Part shown: piece by piece, positions 36,298-44,222 of the stretch
Layout of the letters: every line of letters starts with the position of its first letter
Numbering within the stretch: position 1 is the stretch's first letter
NCBI RefSeq assembly: GCF_013402795.1
Contig: NZ_CP058595.1
Location: forward strand, 2,265,848-2,329,847
Direction of reading: 5' to 3'
Length of the DNA: 64,000 bases
Origin: Costertonia aggregata
Lineage (GTDB): Bacteria; Bacteroidota; Bacteroidia; Flavobacteriales; Flavobacteriaceae
Notes under the pieces: generated by a model
What the model was told of the DNA's origin: nothing
Database searches by the model: none
What the model saw: the letters and a program-made list of their open reading frames with translations, nothing else
Translations under genes and position numbers: made by a program

Positions 36298-36828
36298 CTA
36301 ATATGTTTGTGCCTTGATACCATTTTTTTTAGCATAGGACATGGCGATGTCCATCAATTCTTGGTGAAGTGCATCTAATTCTGGGATATTTTTTTCGTCA
36401 AAACGTAGTAGTGTTTCATTGATTTTATCGGTATCCACTCCTTCATCTATCATTTTTGCTATCTCTAAATAATCGGTCTCATATTTGTTTTTCACAAAAT
36501 TAAACTCCTTTAGGGATGCCTCGATGAGAGCTTTTGTATCGTCAGTGATCTTAAGTGCCTCAATTTTTTTGATATCCTTTTCAATGTCTACAAGCAAATA
36601 GCCAGTAACGTTTTCTTGCAAACTTTCAGTTTTAATTAAGTTTTCATTGTTAATCGTGTAAAGCATTCCGCCATTTCTCTGAGCAATCATGTTCTTGAAT
36701 TTTCTATTGCCAAAATCCCTGAACTTATTGGTGTTAAGGGTTGTTCGGTCAAAATAGTTTTCGGCCGTGTCAAAAGAACATGATTGAAACAACATTGAAA
36801 TAATAAGAAATATCGATAGTTTTTTCAT
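36298..36828 (-). CDS. small lipoprotein of unknown function
   Basis: 176 residues from the ATG at 36828, which gives a proper lipoprotein signal (KKLSIFLIISMLFQSC, Cys17). A longer frame to 36951 would run into argH and bury the signal, so it is rejected. The mature part is Lys/Glu/Asp/Asn-rich and predicted mainly helical (LVDIEKDIKKIEALKITDD; EIAKMIDEGVDTDKINETLL). No family recognised. It sits 80 bases downstream of argH on the same strand and may be an unrelated gene. Confidence 0.75.
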   Translation of the reverse strand: MKKLSIFLIISMLFQSCSFDTAENYFDRTTLNTNKFRDFGNRKFKNMIAQRNGGMLYTINNENLIKTESLQENVTGYLLVDIEKDIKKIEALKITDDTKALIEASLKEFNFVKNKYETDYLEIAKMIDEGVDTDKINETLLRFDEKNIPELDALHQELMDIAMSYAKKNGIKAQTY

Positions 36829-36908
36829 GATTTTATATGTATTTGAGTTGACGTTGTAAAAATCAGCATATCTAAAATACGAATACTCCCGGTTTCCCGT
36901 GAAATTTT

Positions 36909-38189
36909 TTAAGATAGCTTGCTCATCTTCTCTCGAATCTCTTTCAAACACAAATTGTCCAAACTACCTTCATGGGTGTGTTTGATTTTTCGTTTGGGGG
37001 TGAAGTTGCCTGCCTGAATTTCCTGCCCCATTTGTTTGTAGGCATCACGAAAAGGCATACCGTTCTGAACGAGTTCGTTCAGAGTGTCCACACTGAATAA
37101 ATAGTCATATTTGGGGTCTTCAATGATGTTTTCGTTGACACGGATTTCTTTTAGACTAAAGGTCAAAATCTCCAAACAAGCTTTCATATCTTGAATCGCA
37201 GGCACGATGATTTCCTTGACCAATTGCAAATCACGATGATAGCCACTGGGAAGGTTATTGATCACCAAAGTCAATTGATTGGGAATGGATTGCAGTTTGT
37301 TGCATTTGCCCCTGACCAATTCAAAAACATCGGGGTTTTTCTTATGCGGCATGATACTGGAACCTGTAGTCAATTCATCGGGAAAGGATATGAAATCGAA
37401 ATTCTGGCTCATATACAAACAGATATCCATGGCCATTTTTGATATTGTAGCGGCGATATTGGCCATTCCGAAAGCCGTAGCTTTTTCGACTTTGCCTCGA
37501 CTCATTTGCGCGGCAACCACGTTGTATTTCATAGTCTCGAAACCCATATCTTGAGTAGTGAACCTTCTGTCGATGGGGAAGGAACTTCCATAACCCGCCG
37601 CACTGCCCAATGGGTTTTGGTCCGCGATTCTGTAAGCGGCTTCAATGAAATACAAGTCATCGATCAAACTTTCAGCATAAGCTGAAAACCATAATCCGAA
37701 AGAAGATGGCATTGCGATTTGTAAATGGGTATAGCCTGGTAATAAGACTCTTTTATGCTTATCCGCCAAGTTCAATAATAAATCAAAAAGGGTTTTGGTC
37801 TGAGTTTTAATCTCGGAGAGCTCATCTTTTAAATACAAATGCATGGCGACCAAAACTTGGTCGTTTCGAGAGCGCGCCGTATGGATTTTTTTACCTGTAT
37901 CGCCCAGGGCCACGGTCAATTGAAATTCTATTTTGGAGTGCATATCTTCAAAATTATCTTCAATTGTAAAAGAACCCTCTTCGATTTTTGTGGCGATTTT
38001 ATCTAATTCCGTAACTAGGTCATTTGTCTCTTTTTTCGACAATAACCCAATTTTGCCCAACATTTTGGCATGGGCTTTGGATGCGATCACATCATATTTT
38101 GCCAGGTGTAAATCAAGTTCACGGTCATTACCTACGGTGAAATGGTCTATTTTTTTATCGGTACTAAAGCCTTTGTCCCAAAGTTTCAT
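36909..38189 (-). CDS. argH: argininosuccinate lyase
   Basis: 426 residues. Last enzyme of arginine synthesis: argininosuccinate to arginine and fumarate. The fumarase/lyase superfamily signature TTGSSIMPHKKNPDVFELVRG is at about residue 270, with the catalytic serine in the SS pair. Other expected segments are HTARSRNDQV, LPGYTHLQIAMP and NPLGSAAGYG. It is the final gene of the arginine operon and is separated from argE by 75 bases containing a stem-loop. Confidence 0.96.
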   Translation of the reverse strand: MKLWDKGFSTDKKIDHFTVGNDRELDLHLAKYDVIASKAHAKMLGKIGLLSKKETNDLVTELDKIATKIEEGSFTIEDNFEDMHSKIEFQLTVALGDTGKKIHTARSRNDQVLVAMHLYLKDELSEIKTQTKTLFDLLLNLADKHKRVLLPGYTHLQIAMPSSFGLWFSAYAESLIDDLYFIEAAYRIADQNPLGSAAGYGSSFPIDRRFTTQDMGFETMKYNVVAAQMSRGKVEKATAFGMANIAATISKMAMDICLYMSQNFDFISFPDELTTGSSIMPHKKNPDVFELVRGKCNKLQSIPNQLTLVINNLPSGYHRDLQLVKEIIVPAIQDMKACLEILTFSLKEIRVNENIIEDPKYDYLFSVDTLNELVQNGMPFRDAYKQMGQEIQAGNFTPKRKIKHTHEGSLDNLCLKEIREKMSKLS

Positions 38190-38219
38190 TTATTTAGATG
38201 TTAGATTATAGATAGTAAG

Positions 38220-38256
38220 ACGTAAGACTGATTGGTAGAAATCTAAAATCTTACGT
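38220..38256. other. stem-loop between argE and argH
   Basis: Perfect 8-bp arms ACGTAAGA / TCTTACGT (38220-38227 and 38249-38256) with a 21-base loop in the 75-base gap. It could adjust readthrough or mRNA stability within the operon; no T-run makes it a strong terminator. Confidence 0.5.
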
Positions 38257-38264
38257 TCTACATC

Positions 38265-39335
38265 TCATGTCTTTTTTAAGAATCCTTCCAATATTTTAAT
38301 ATACAAATCAATGCCTTCCTCGATTTCATGCACGTAAATATACTCATCTGCGGAGTGGGAACGCGTACTATCTCCGGGACCCAATTTTAGCGATTGACAG
38401 GTCAATGCGGCTTGGTCGGAAAGGGTAGGTGAGCCGTAGGTTTGTCGTCCCAAAGCGATTCCTGATTGTACTAAAGCGTGATTTTTATCTATTTTGGAGG
38501 AGTTCAATTTCAACCCACGTTCTTGTAACTCACAGGGTGCTTCGGCCTTTAATAAATCCGCAATTTCCTGATTGGTATACGCATCGTTTACACGAACATC
38601 GATCACCAGTTCCACTTGTGCGGGGACCACATTGTGTTGACTGCCCGCATTGATTTGGGTCACGGTCATTTTTACATCTCCAAGCGCTTCGGATGTCTTT
38701 TCAAATTTATAATTCTTGAACCACTCCAATACTTCGATCGTATTATAAATGGAGTTATCATTGTTTGGATGTGCCGCATGGGACGGAGTTCCTTTGACTA
38801 CTGCGTCAAAGACAATCAGTCCCTTTTCAGCAATGGCCAGATCCATTAAGGTGGGTTCACCAACTATCGCCACATCGATTTCGGGAAGGTGGGGAAGCAA
38901 TCCTCTTAAACTATTCTCACCAGCACTTTCTTCTTCCACGGAAGCGACCATCAAAATATTGTGGTTGAGGTTTTCCTGCTCGAAAAAATGAGAGAACGTA
39001 GCTAGTAGGGAAACCAAACATCCGCCCGCATCATTGCTGCCCAATCCGTATAATTTACCATCTTCGATATGTGGATGAAACGGGTCTTTGGTATAGGCCT
39101 TATTCGGTTTTACCGTGTCGTGGTGGGAGTTTAATAGCAGAGTCGGTTTGCTGTCATCCCAGAATTTGTTCTTTGCAAAAACGTTGTTATGAATCCGTTC
39201 AAAAGAAATATCAAATTCTTTGAACCATTCTTGAATGGCATCGGCGGTTTTATCTTCTTCGGATGAAAAGGATTGTATTGAAATCAATTGTTTCAATAAA
39301 TCCAAGGCTTTCTCTGTCAATTTTTCCTGCATCAT
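38265..39335 (-). CDS. M20 family deacylase, probable N-acyl-citrulline/ornithine deacylase (ArgE-like)
   Basis: 356-residue zinc metallohydrolase. Metal and catalytic residues are visible in LLNSHHDTVKPN (His), GLGSNDAGGCLVSLL (Asp), ASVEEESAGENSL (the Glu pair), VGEPT and the C-terminal His in STRSHSADEYI. In organisms with ArgF' the deacylation follows carbamoylation, so the substrate should be N-acetyl- or N-succinyl-citrulline rather than ornithine (pathway knowledge). It lies one base after argB and before argH in the operon. Confidence 0.92.
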   Translation of the reverse strand: MMQEKLTEKALDLLKQLISIQSFSSEEDKTADAIQEWFKEFDISFERIHNNVFAKNKFWDDSKPTLLLNSHHDTVKPNKAYTKDPFHPHIEDGKLYGLGSNDAGGCLVSLLATFSHFFEQENLNHNILMVASVEEESAGENSLRGLLPHLPEIDVAIVGEPTLMDLAIAEKGLIVFDAVVKGTPSHAAHPNNDNSIYNTIEVLEWFKNYKFEKTSEALGDVKMTVTQINAGSQHNVVPAQVELVIDVRVNDAYTNQEIADLLKAEAPCELQERGLKLNSSKIDKNHALVQSGIALGRQTYGSPTLSDQAALTCQSLKLGPGDSTRSHSADEYIYVHEIEEGIDLYIKILEGFLKKT

Positions 39336-39336
39336 T

Positions 39337-40155
39337 TTATAAGGTGATAGTGGTAAAAAGTTCGTTTTTTGAATCCAACATGGAATGATGGCCGATACAT
39401 ACCTTTTCTACGCCTCTTTCAACAGCATAAAAGCAATTATCGATTTTCGGAATCATGCCATCTGCGATTACCCCGTCGTTTAGAAGTATCGTGTATTTCC
39501 TATTATCAATTTGCCTGATAACGGAATTTTCGTCATTGATGTCCTTTAAGACACCCTTTTTTTCAAAGCAATAATAAAGTGTTGTTTCGTATAGGCTACT
39601 CATATGAATGGCTACCTCGGCTGCAATAGTGTCCGCATTTGTATTTAAAAGTTGACCATTTCCATCATGGGTCATGGCACAGAAGACTGGAATGAAATCT
39701 GCTTCCAACAGTTTTGAAATCGTTTGACTATTCACGCCATCAACATCGCCCGCAAATCCATAATCGATTTCTTTTACTGGCCGTTTATGTGCTTGAATGG
39801 TATCTCCATCGGCTCCGCTTAATCCAATCGCATTACAGTTATTAGTTTGTAATTGGGCTACAATATTTTTGTTGGTCAATCCGGCATATACCATGGTGAT
39901 TATTTTCAGCGTTTCCGCATCGGTTATTCGTCGTCCTTCGACCATTTTTGACTCGATACCGAGTCTGGTTGCGAGTTGGGTAGCCAATTTTCCGCCACCA
40001 TGGACTAAAATTTTGTTCCCGTCAAGCTTTACAAAAAGGCTTAAGAACTTGGTGAGTTCCTGTTTATTTTCGATGACGTTTCCACCGATTTTTATTATGG
40101 ATAAGCCCCTCCCGGCCTCCCCCAAGGGGAGGTGTTTATCACGTGATTTTTTCAT
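39337..40155 (-). CDS. argB: acetylglutamate kinase with a REP-derived N-terminal extension
   Basis: 272 residues. ATP-dependent kinase making N-acyl-glutamyl 5-phosphate. The amino-acid-kinase fold starts at about residue 19 with LSIIKIGGNVIE, followed by VHGGGKLATQLATRLGI, EGRRITD and GLSGADGDTIQAHK. The first 18 residues (KKSRDKHLPLGEAGRG region) are not expected; they are encoded by a GC-rich REP-like element (40104-40134). The start overlaps the argF' stop as ATGA. No other start precedes the kinase fold within the element except a TTG codon. Confidence 0.94.
   Translation of the reverse strand: MKKSRDKHLPLGEAGRGLSIIKIGGNVIENKQELTKFLSLFVKLDGNKILVHGGGKLATQLATRLGIESKMVEGRRITDAETLKIITMVYAGLTNKNIVAQLQTNNCNAIGLSGADGDTIQAHKRPVKEIDYGFAGDVDGVNSQTISKLLEADFIPVFCAMTHDGNGQLLNTNADTIAAEVAIHMSSLYETTLYYCFEKKGVLKDINDENSVIRQIDNRKYTILLNDGVIADGMIPKIDNCFYAVERGVEKVCIGHHSMLDSKNELFTTITL
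40104..40134 (-). repeat. REP-like GC-rich palindromic element (copy a)
   Basis: Contains the perfect hairpin CCTCCCC-CAA-GGGGAGG (40116-40132) with a GGGAGGGGCT tail when read on the minus strand. It lies inside the 5' end of argB. It is the inverted partner of copy b, 37 bases away. Confidence 0.7.
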
Positions 40156-41123
40156 AAGGCATCATTTTTAATTCCCCTTTTGGGGGTTAGGGAGCTCAGT
40201 ATCTTTTTCAAAACTACCTGTGCTGCATACGTTCGATTATTCGCTTGCTCGATAACCAAAGATTGCTCTCCATCTAGAACTGCGTCTTCGACTACCACAT
40301 TTCTTCGAACGGGCAGACAGTGCATGAACTTTGCATTTCCCAATTTTTCCAAGGTCATCATCCAATCTAAATCTTGACTTATAACTTTTCCGTAATCCGA
40401 ATAGCTACTCCAGTTTTTCACATAAACGAAATCTGCATTTTCCATTGCCTTTTCTTGGTCATATTCAATCACGGTATCCTTAGTAATTTCAGGATTCAAT
40501 TCATAGCCTTTGGGATGCGTTATAACAAAATCCGCATTTTGCAACTGCATCATTTCCACAAAAGAATTGGCAACGGCATGCGGCAAGGCCTTGGGGTGTG
40601 GTGCCCAAGAAAGTACGACTTTTGGTCTTGGTTTGGTATGCTGTTCATCAATGGTAATGGCATCTGCCAGTGCTTGCAGCGGATGGGCAACAGAACTTTC
40701 CATATTCACGACGGGAATAGAAGCATAGTTTTTAAACCCATTCAAAACGATTTCTGCCTCGTCTTTTTCTTTATCGGTCAAAGACGCAAAAGCACGAATG
40801 GCAACGATATCACAAAACTGCGAAACCACTTTTGCTGCTTCTTTGATGTGTTCCGATTTCCCTTGGTTCATGACGGCCCCATCTTCAAATTCTAACTGCC
40901 AACCTTCACTACCGAAATTCATTACCATAACGTCCATGCCTAAATTCAAGGCAGCTTTCTGGGTGCTGAGACGTGTTCGTAGACTGTTATTGAAAAATAG
41001 TAAACAAATCGTTTTTCCTTCACCCAAGTTTTTATGAGCCATTGGATTCGCTTTTAACGTTCTTGCTTCCGACACCCAATCGGAAAGGGAGTCAATGTCT
41101 TTTATGGATAAATAGTGTTTCAT
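40152..41123 (-). CDS. N-acetyl/N-succinylornithine carbamoyltransferase (ArgF')
   Basis: 323 residues. Carbamoyltransferase of the ArgF' type: the carbamoyl-phosphate loop reads FFNNSLRTRLSTQKAALNLG (S-L-R-T-R), not the S-T-R-T-R of ordinary ornithine carbamoyltransferase. The family HCLPVRRN and WAPHPKALPHAVANSF motifs are present. Residue 90 is Ser in NQGKSEHIKEA, at the position that separates acetyl- (Glu) from succinyl- (Pro) ornithine enzymes. The last 12 or so residues (LTPKRGIKNDAL) come from a REP-like element. The ATGA overlap with argB couples translation. Confidence 0.93.
   Translation of the reverse strand: MKHYLSIKDIDSLSDWVSEARTLKANPMAHKNLGEGKTICLLFFNNSLRTRLSTQKAALNLGMDVMVMNFGSEGWQLEFEDGAVMNQGKSEHIKEAAKVVSQFCDIVAIRAFASLTDKEKDEAEIVLNGFKNYASIPVVNMESSVAHPLQALADAITIDEQHTKPRPKVVLSWAPHPKALPHAVANSFVEMMQLQNADFVITHPKGYELNPEITKDTVIEYDQEKAMENADFVYVKNWSSYSDYGKVISQDLDWMMTLEKLGNAKFMHCLPVRRNVVVEDAVLDGEQSLVIEQANNRTYAAQVVLKKILSSLTPKRGIKNDAL
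40172..40196 (+). repeat. REP-like GC-rich palindromic element (copy b)
   Basis: TTCCCCTTTTGGGGG core hairpin (CCCC-TTTT-GGGG, 40174-40185) with a TTAGGGAGCT tail. It lies inside the 3' end of argF' and encodes most of its C-terminal extension. Opposite orientation to copy a. Confidence 0.65.
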
Positions 41124-41130
41124 GGTTTTG

Positions 41131-42261
41131 TTATTCGCTGAGTGCTAGTTCTAATTTTTCAAAGAAAACATCTAAATCTTCTTTCGTAATATTTAAGGCT
41201 GGTAAAATCCGCAATACGTATTTGTCTTTTGCCCCACCCGTGAATAGATGTTGGTCGTAAATCAGTTTTTTGCGGAGTTCGGCTACTTCGAAATCGAATT
41301 CAAGTCCCAACATCAATCCTCTTCCTTTAGTTCGTTTTACCAATGGGATTGCTGCTGCTTTTTCATTAAAATATTTACCTAGCTTTTTAGCGTTGTCAAT
41401 CAGGTTTTCTTTTTCCATGATTTCTAGAACTGCCATCGTAGCGGCACAAGCGAGGTGGTTTCCACCGAAAGTAGTGCCCAATAATCCGTATGAAGCTTTG
41501 ATGCTTTCATGAATCAAAATTCCTCCGACCGGAAAGCCGTTGCCCATTCCTTTTGCTATGGAAATAATGTCAGGTTGGATTCCGTGGTGCTGAAATCCAA
41601 AGAACTTACCACTTCTTCCAAATCCGGATTGAACTTCGTCCGCTATCAATACCACTTCGTTTTCTTTACAGAGTCGTGCGATTTCTTGATAGAATGCGGT
41701 GGATGGTTCATCCAATCCTCCAACGCCTTGAATCGCTTCAATGATGACTCCGCAAACATCTCCTTTTTCGATTTCTGTTTTGAAGGCAGAAGTATCATTT
41801 AAGGGAAGAATAGTAACCTTTTGTTGTTTATTGAGCGGAGCATTTATCTTCTCATTATCCGTAGCTGCTACTGCGGCAGAAGTTCGTCCATGGAAACCAT
41901 TTTTGAAAGCGATCAACCGACTTTTACCTGTATGAAAAGAGGCCATTTTCAAAGCGTTCTCATTGGCCTCGGCACCCGAATTGCATAAGAACAAATTGTA
42001 ATCCTCACAATCTGAAAGTTGTCCCAATTTAGTTGCCAATTCTTTTTGCAGGGGATTTTGAACCGCATTGCTATAGAAGCCAATTTTATCCAATTGGTCT
42101 TTCAATCGTTTCACATAATGTGGATGGGAATGCCCTATGGAAATCACCGCATGACCCCCGTAAAAATCAAGATATTCTTGTCCCTTGTCATCTATAACAA
42201 CGATTCCTTTTGCGGAAACAGGAGTCACATCATAAAGTGGATATACATCGAAAAGGTTCAT
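41131..42261 (-). CDS. argD: acetylornithine aminotransferase-type PLP enzyme
   Basis: 376-residue class III aminotransferase, converting N-acyl-glutamate semialdehyde to N-acyl-ornithine with glutamate. The PLP lysine is in IISIAKGMGNGFPVGG, preceded by VVLIADEVQSGFGRSGK. The N-terminal YDVTPVSAKGIVVIDDKG and GHSHPHYVKRL motifs match ArgD. It sits 7 bases upstream of argF' and 82 bases downstream of proC in the operon. Confidence 0.94.
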   Translation of the reverse strand: MNLFDVYPLYDVTPVSAKGIVVIDDKGQEYLDFYGGHAVISIGHSHPHYVKRLKDQLDKIGFYSNAVQNPLQKELATKLGQLSDCEDYNLFLCNSGAEANENALKMASFHTGKSRLIAFKNGFHGRTSAAVAATDNEKINAPLNKQQKVTILPLNDTSAFKTEIEKGDVCGVIIEAIQGVGGLDEPSTAFYQEIARLCKENEVVLIADEVQSGFGRSGKFFGFQHHGIQPDIISIAKGMGNGFPVGGILIHESIKASYGLLGTTFGGNHLACAATMAVLEIMEKENLIDNAKKLGKYFNEKAAAIPLVKRTKGRGLMLGLEFDFEVAELRKKLIYDQHLFTGGAKDKYVLRILPALNITKEDLDVFFEKLELALSE

Positions 42262-42343
42262 AATTTATAAGTTCAAGTGTCAAGTTCAAATCCGGAGTTT
42301 TGTTGTGCTATTGTACTTTTTTTCGTACTTCTGACTTCGCATT

Positions 42344-43138
42344 TTATTTTGTTTTAAACTCCGTTATTTTATCAAAAGAGGCTACGATTCCGCGAATCAA
42401 TGAGGAACTTAGTCCCTGATGTTCCATTTCATTCAAGCCTTTAATTGTGCAACCCATTGGGGTGGTAACCCTGTCAATTTCTTCTTCGGGATGATTGCCT
42501 GATTCAATCAACAAACTTGCTGCTCCATTGCAGGTATGCATGGCCAATTCTTGCGCTTCTTTGGCATCAAACCCCAATTGGATCGCACCTTGTGTTGTGG
42601 CACGAATAAGGCGCATCCAAAAGGCGATGCCGCTTGCACAGATAACGGTAGCTGCTTGCATTTTCTCTTCCGGAATTTCCAAGGAATGCCCCATTCTATT
42701 AAAAATCGCTTTTGCCAAATCAATACGCTTCTTGCCCATTTCATTGGCACAAACACAGGTCATTGATTTCCCAACGGAAATTGCCGTATTCGGCATACTT
42801 CTTATGACATAGTTATCCGTTCCGATGATACTTTCAATCTTTGAAATGCTGAATCCCGTGATGGTCGAAATGACCACATGTTTTTCGGTTAGCAAGTCTT
42901 TGATGTCTTTTAAGATTTGTGAAAAATGACCAGGTTGTACTGCAAAAATCAAGATGTCGGAATTTTGAACTGCCTCTCGATTGTCTGAAGTGACCGTTAC
43001 GTTTCCGTAGCTTTCAAACGCTTTGATGGATTCTACATTCCTTTTGGTCATGTACATACTCGTGGCTCCGTTGCTGTGCAATACACCTTTTGCGATGGAC
43101 AATCCTAAGTTTCCTGTTCCTATGATGGCTATTTTCAT
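42344..43138 (-). CDS. proC: pyrroline-5-carboxylate reductase
   Basis: 264 residues. NAD(P)H-dependent reductase making proline from pyrroline 5-carboxylate. N-terminal Rossmann motif IAIIGTGNLGLSIAKGVL, central IRSMPNTAISVGKSM and the C-terminal family segment ASSLLIESGNHPEEEIDRVT-TPMGCT. Its place between argC and argD suggests that proline and arginine synthesis are co-regulated here, both starting from glutamate. The gap to argC is filled by two REP-like elements. Confidence 0.95.
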   Translation of the reverse strand: MKIAIIGTGNLGLSIAKGVLHSNGATSMYMTKRNVESIKAFESYGNVTVTSDNREAVQNSDILIFAVQPGHFSQILKDIKDLLTEKHVVISTITGFSISKIESIIGTDNYVIRSMPNTAISVGKSMTCVCANEMGKKRIDLAKAIFNRMGHSLEIPEEKMQAATVICASGIAFWMRLIRATTQGAIQLGFDAKEAQELAMHTCNGAASLLIESGNHPEEEIDRVTTPMGCTIKGLNEMEHQGLSSSLIRGIVASFDKITEFKTK

Positions 43139-43142
43139 AATA

Positions 43143-43165
43143 AGCCCCTAGCCCCCGAAGGGAGA
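43143..43165 (-). repeat. REP-like GC-rich element (copy c)
   Basis: Read on the minus strand: CTCCCTTCGGGGGCTAGGGG, matching the element family (CTCCCCTT..GGGG..G.GGGGCT). It lies 4 bases before the proC start codon and faces copy d, 55 bases away. Confidence 0.6.
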
Positions 43166-43220
43166 ATATAATGGGGTGGTTTTAAAGTTTAACTTTTATT
43201 TTCACTTTTTTTCATAAGTT

Positions 43221-43250
43221 CTCCCCTTTTGGGGAGCTAGAGGGGGCCTA
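43221..43250 (+). repeat. REP-like GC-rich element (copy d)
   Basis: Perfect hairpin CTCCCC-TTTT-GGGGAG (43221-43236) followed by CTAGAGGGGGCC. The element runs right up to, and its last bases form, the argC stop codon (minus-strand TAG at 43250-43248). Confidence 0.68.
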
Positions 43251-44222
43251 ATACACCCCCGCTTTCAATTGTAATCCTTCGCTTTCTTCAAACCCAAACA
43301 TTAAGTTCATATTCTGAACTGCTTGGCCCGATGCTCCTTTTAAGAGATTATCTATGGCTGATGTGATCAACAAAGTGTCCTCATGCCTGTGCAAATGAAT
43401 ATGACATTGATTTGTATTCACTACTTGTTTTAAATGGATGGGTTCTGATGCCATTTGCGTGAATTCTGCATCGGTATAAAAATCCTTAAATAGCTTTATG
43501 GCTTCTTCCAAATCTCCCTTGAATTTGGTGTATGCCGTTGCCAAAATACCTCTAGTGAAATTACCTCTATTGGGAAGGAAAAACACCTCGCCAACATTGG
43601 GTTGTAATGAATTCAAACTTTCATTGATTTCCCCTAAATGCTGATGGGTAAAAGGTTTGTACCAACTCACATTGCTATTTCGCCAGCTGAAATGTGTGGT
43701 GCCGGATGGACTAACACCTGCCCCGGTGCTTCCGGTCACAGCATTCACATGTATGTCCTTATCCAGTAATCCCGCTTTGGCCAATGGGAGTAAACCTAAC
43801 TGAATGGCAGTCGCAAAGCAACCCGGATTTGCGATATAATTGGCTTTCTTGATTTTTGATTTGTTGAGCTCGGGCAATCCGTAGATAAAGTTCTTCCCGT
43901 TTAAAGTGGCATCTTTTTGTAATCTAAAATCATTACTCAAATCAATGATTTTGGTTGTTTCCGAAAATTGATGTTCACCTAAAAATTTAGTTGAATTACC
44001 GTGCCCTAAGCAAAGAAAAACCACATCTACATCGGAGTTTACATCTCCTGTAAAGTTCAAATCCGTAGTACCTAACAAATCAGCATGTACCGAAGAAACT
44101 GCTTTTCCTGCACGTGTTGTACTGTAGACAAAATCGATTTCAACTTCCGAATGATGCAAAAGAATTCGGATCAATTCGCCTCCCGTATATCCTGAACCAC
44201 CTATTATTCCTGCTTTAATCAT
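43248..44222 (-). CDS. argC: N-acetyl-gamma-glutamyl-phosphate reductase
   Basis: 324 residues. NADPH-dependent reduction of N-acyl-glutamyl phosphate to the semialdehyde. The Rossmann start is IIGGSGYTGGELIRILLHHS, and the catalytic Cys is in YIANPGCFATAIQLG. FLPNRGNFTRGI and the acyl-chain region complete the fold. It overlaps argG by 8 bases, so translation is coupled. Its stop codon lies at the edge of REP-like copy d. Confidence 0.95.
   Translation of the reverse strand: MIKAGIIGGSGYTGGELIRILLHHSEVEIDFVYSTTRAGKAVSSVHADLLGTTDLNFTGDVNSDVDVVFLCLGHGNSTKFLGEHQFSETTKIIDLSNDFRLQKDATLNGKNFIYGLPELNKSKIKKANYIANPGCFATAIQLGLLPLAKAGLLDKDIHVNAVTGSTGAGVSPSGTTHFSWRNSNVSWYKPFTHQHLGEINESLNSLQPNVGEVFFLPNRGNFTRGILATAYTKFKGDLEEAIKLFKDFYTDAEFTQMASEPIHLKQVVNTNQCHIHLHRHEDTLLITSAIDNLLKGASGQAVQNMNLMFGFEESEGLQLKAGVY

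Noticed and set aside
36829-36951. Longer N-terminus for the small lipoprotein at 36298-36828
   Set aside because: It overlaps argH and hides a clear lipoprotein signal that begins at 36828.
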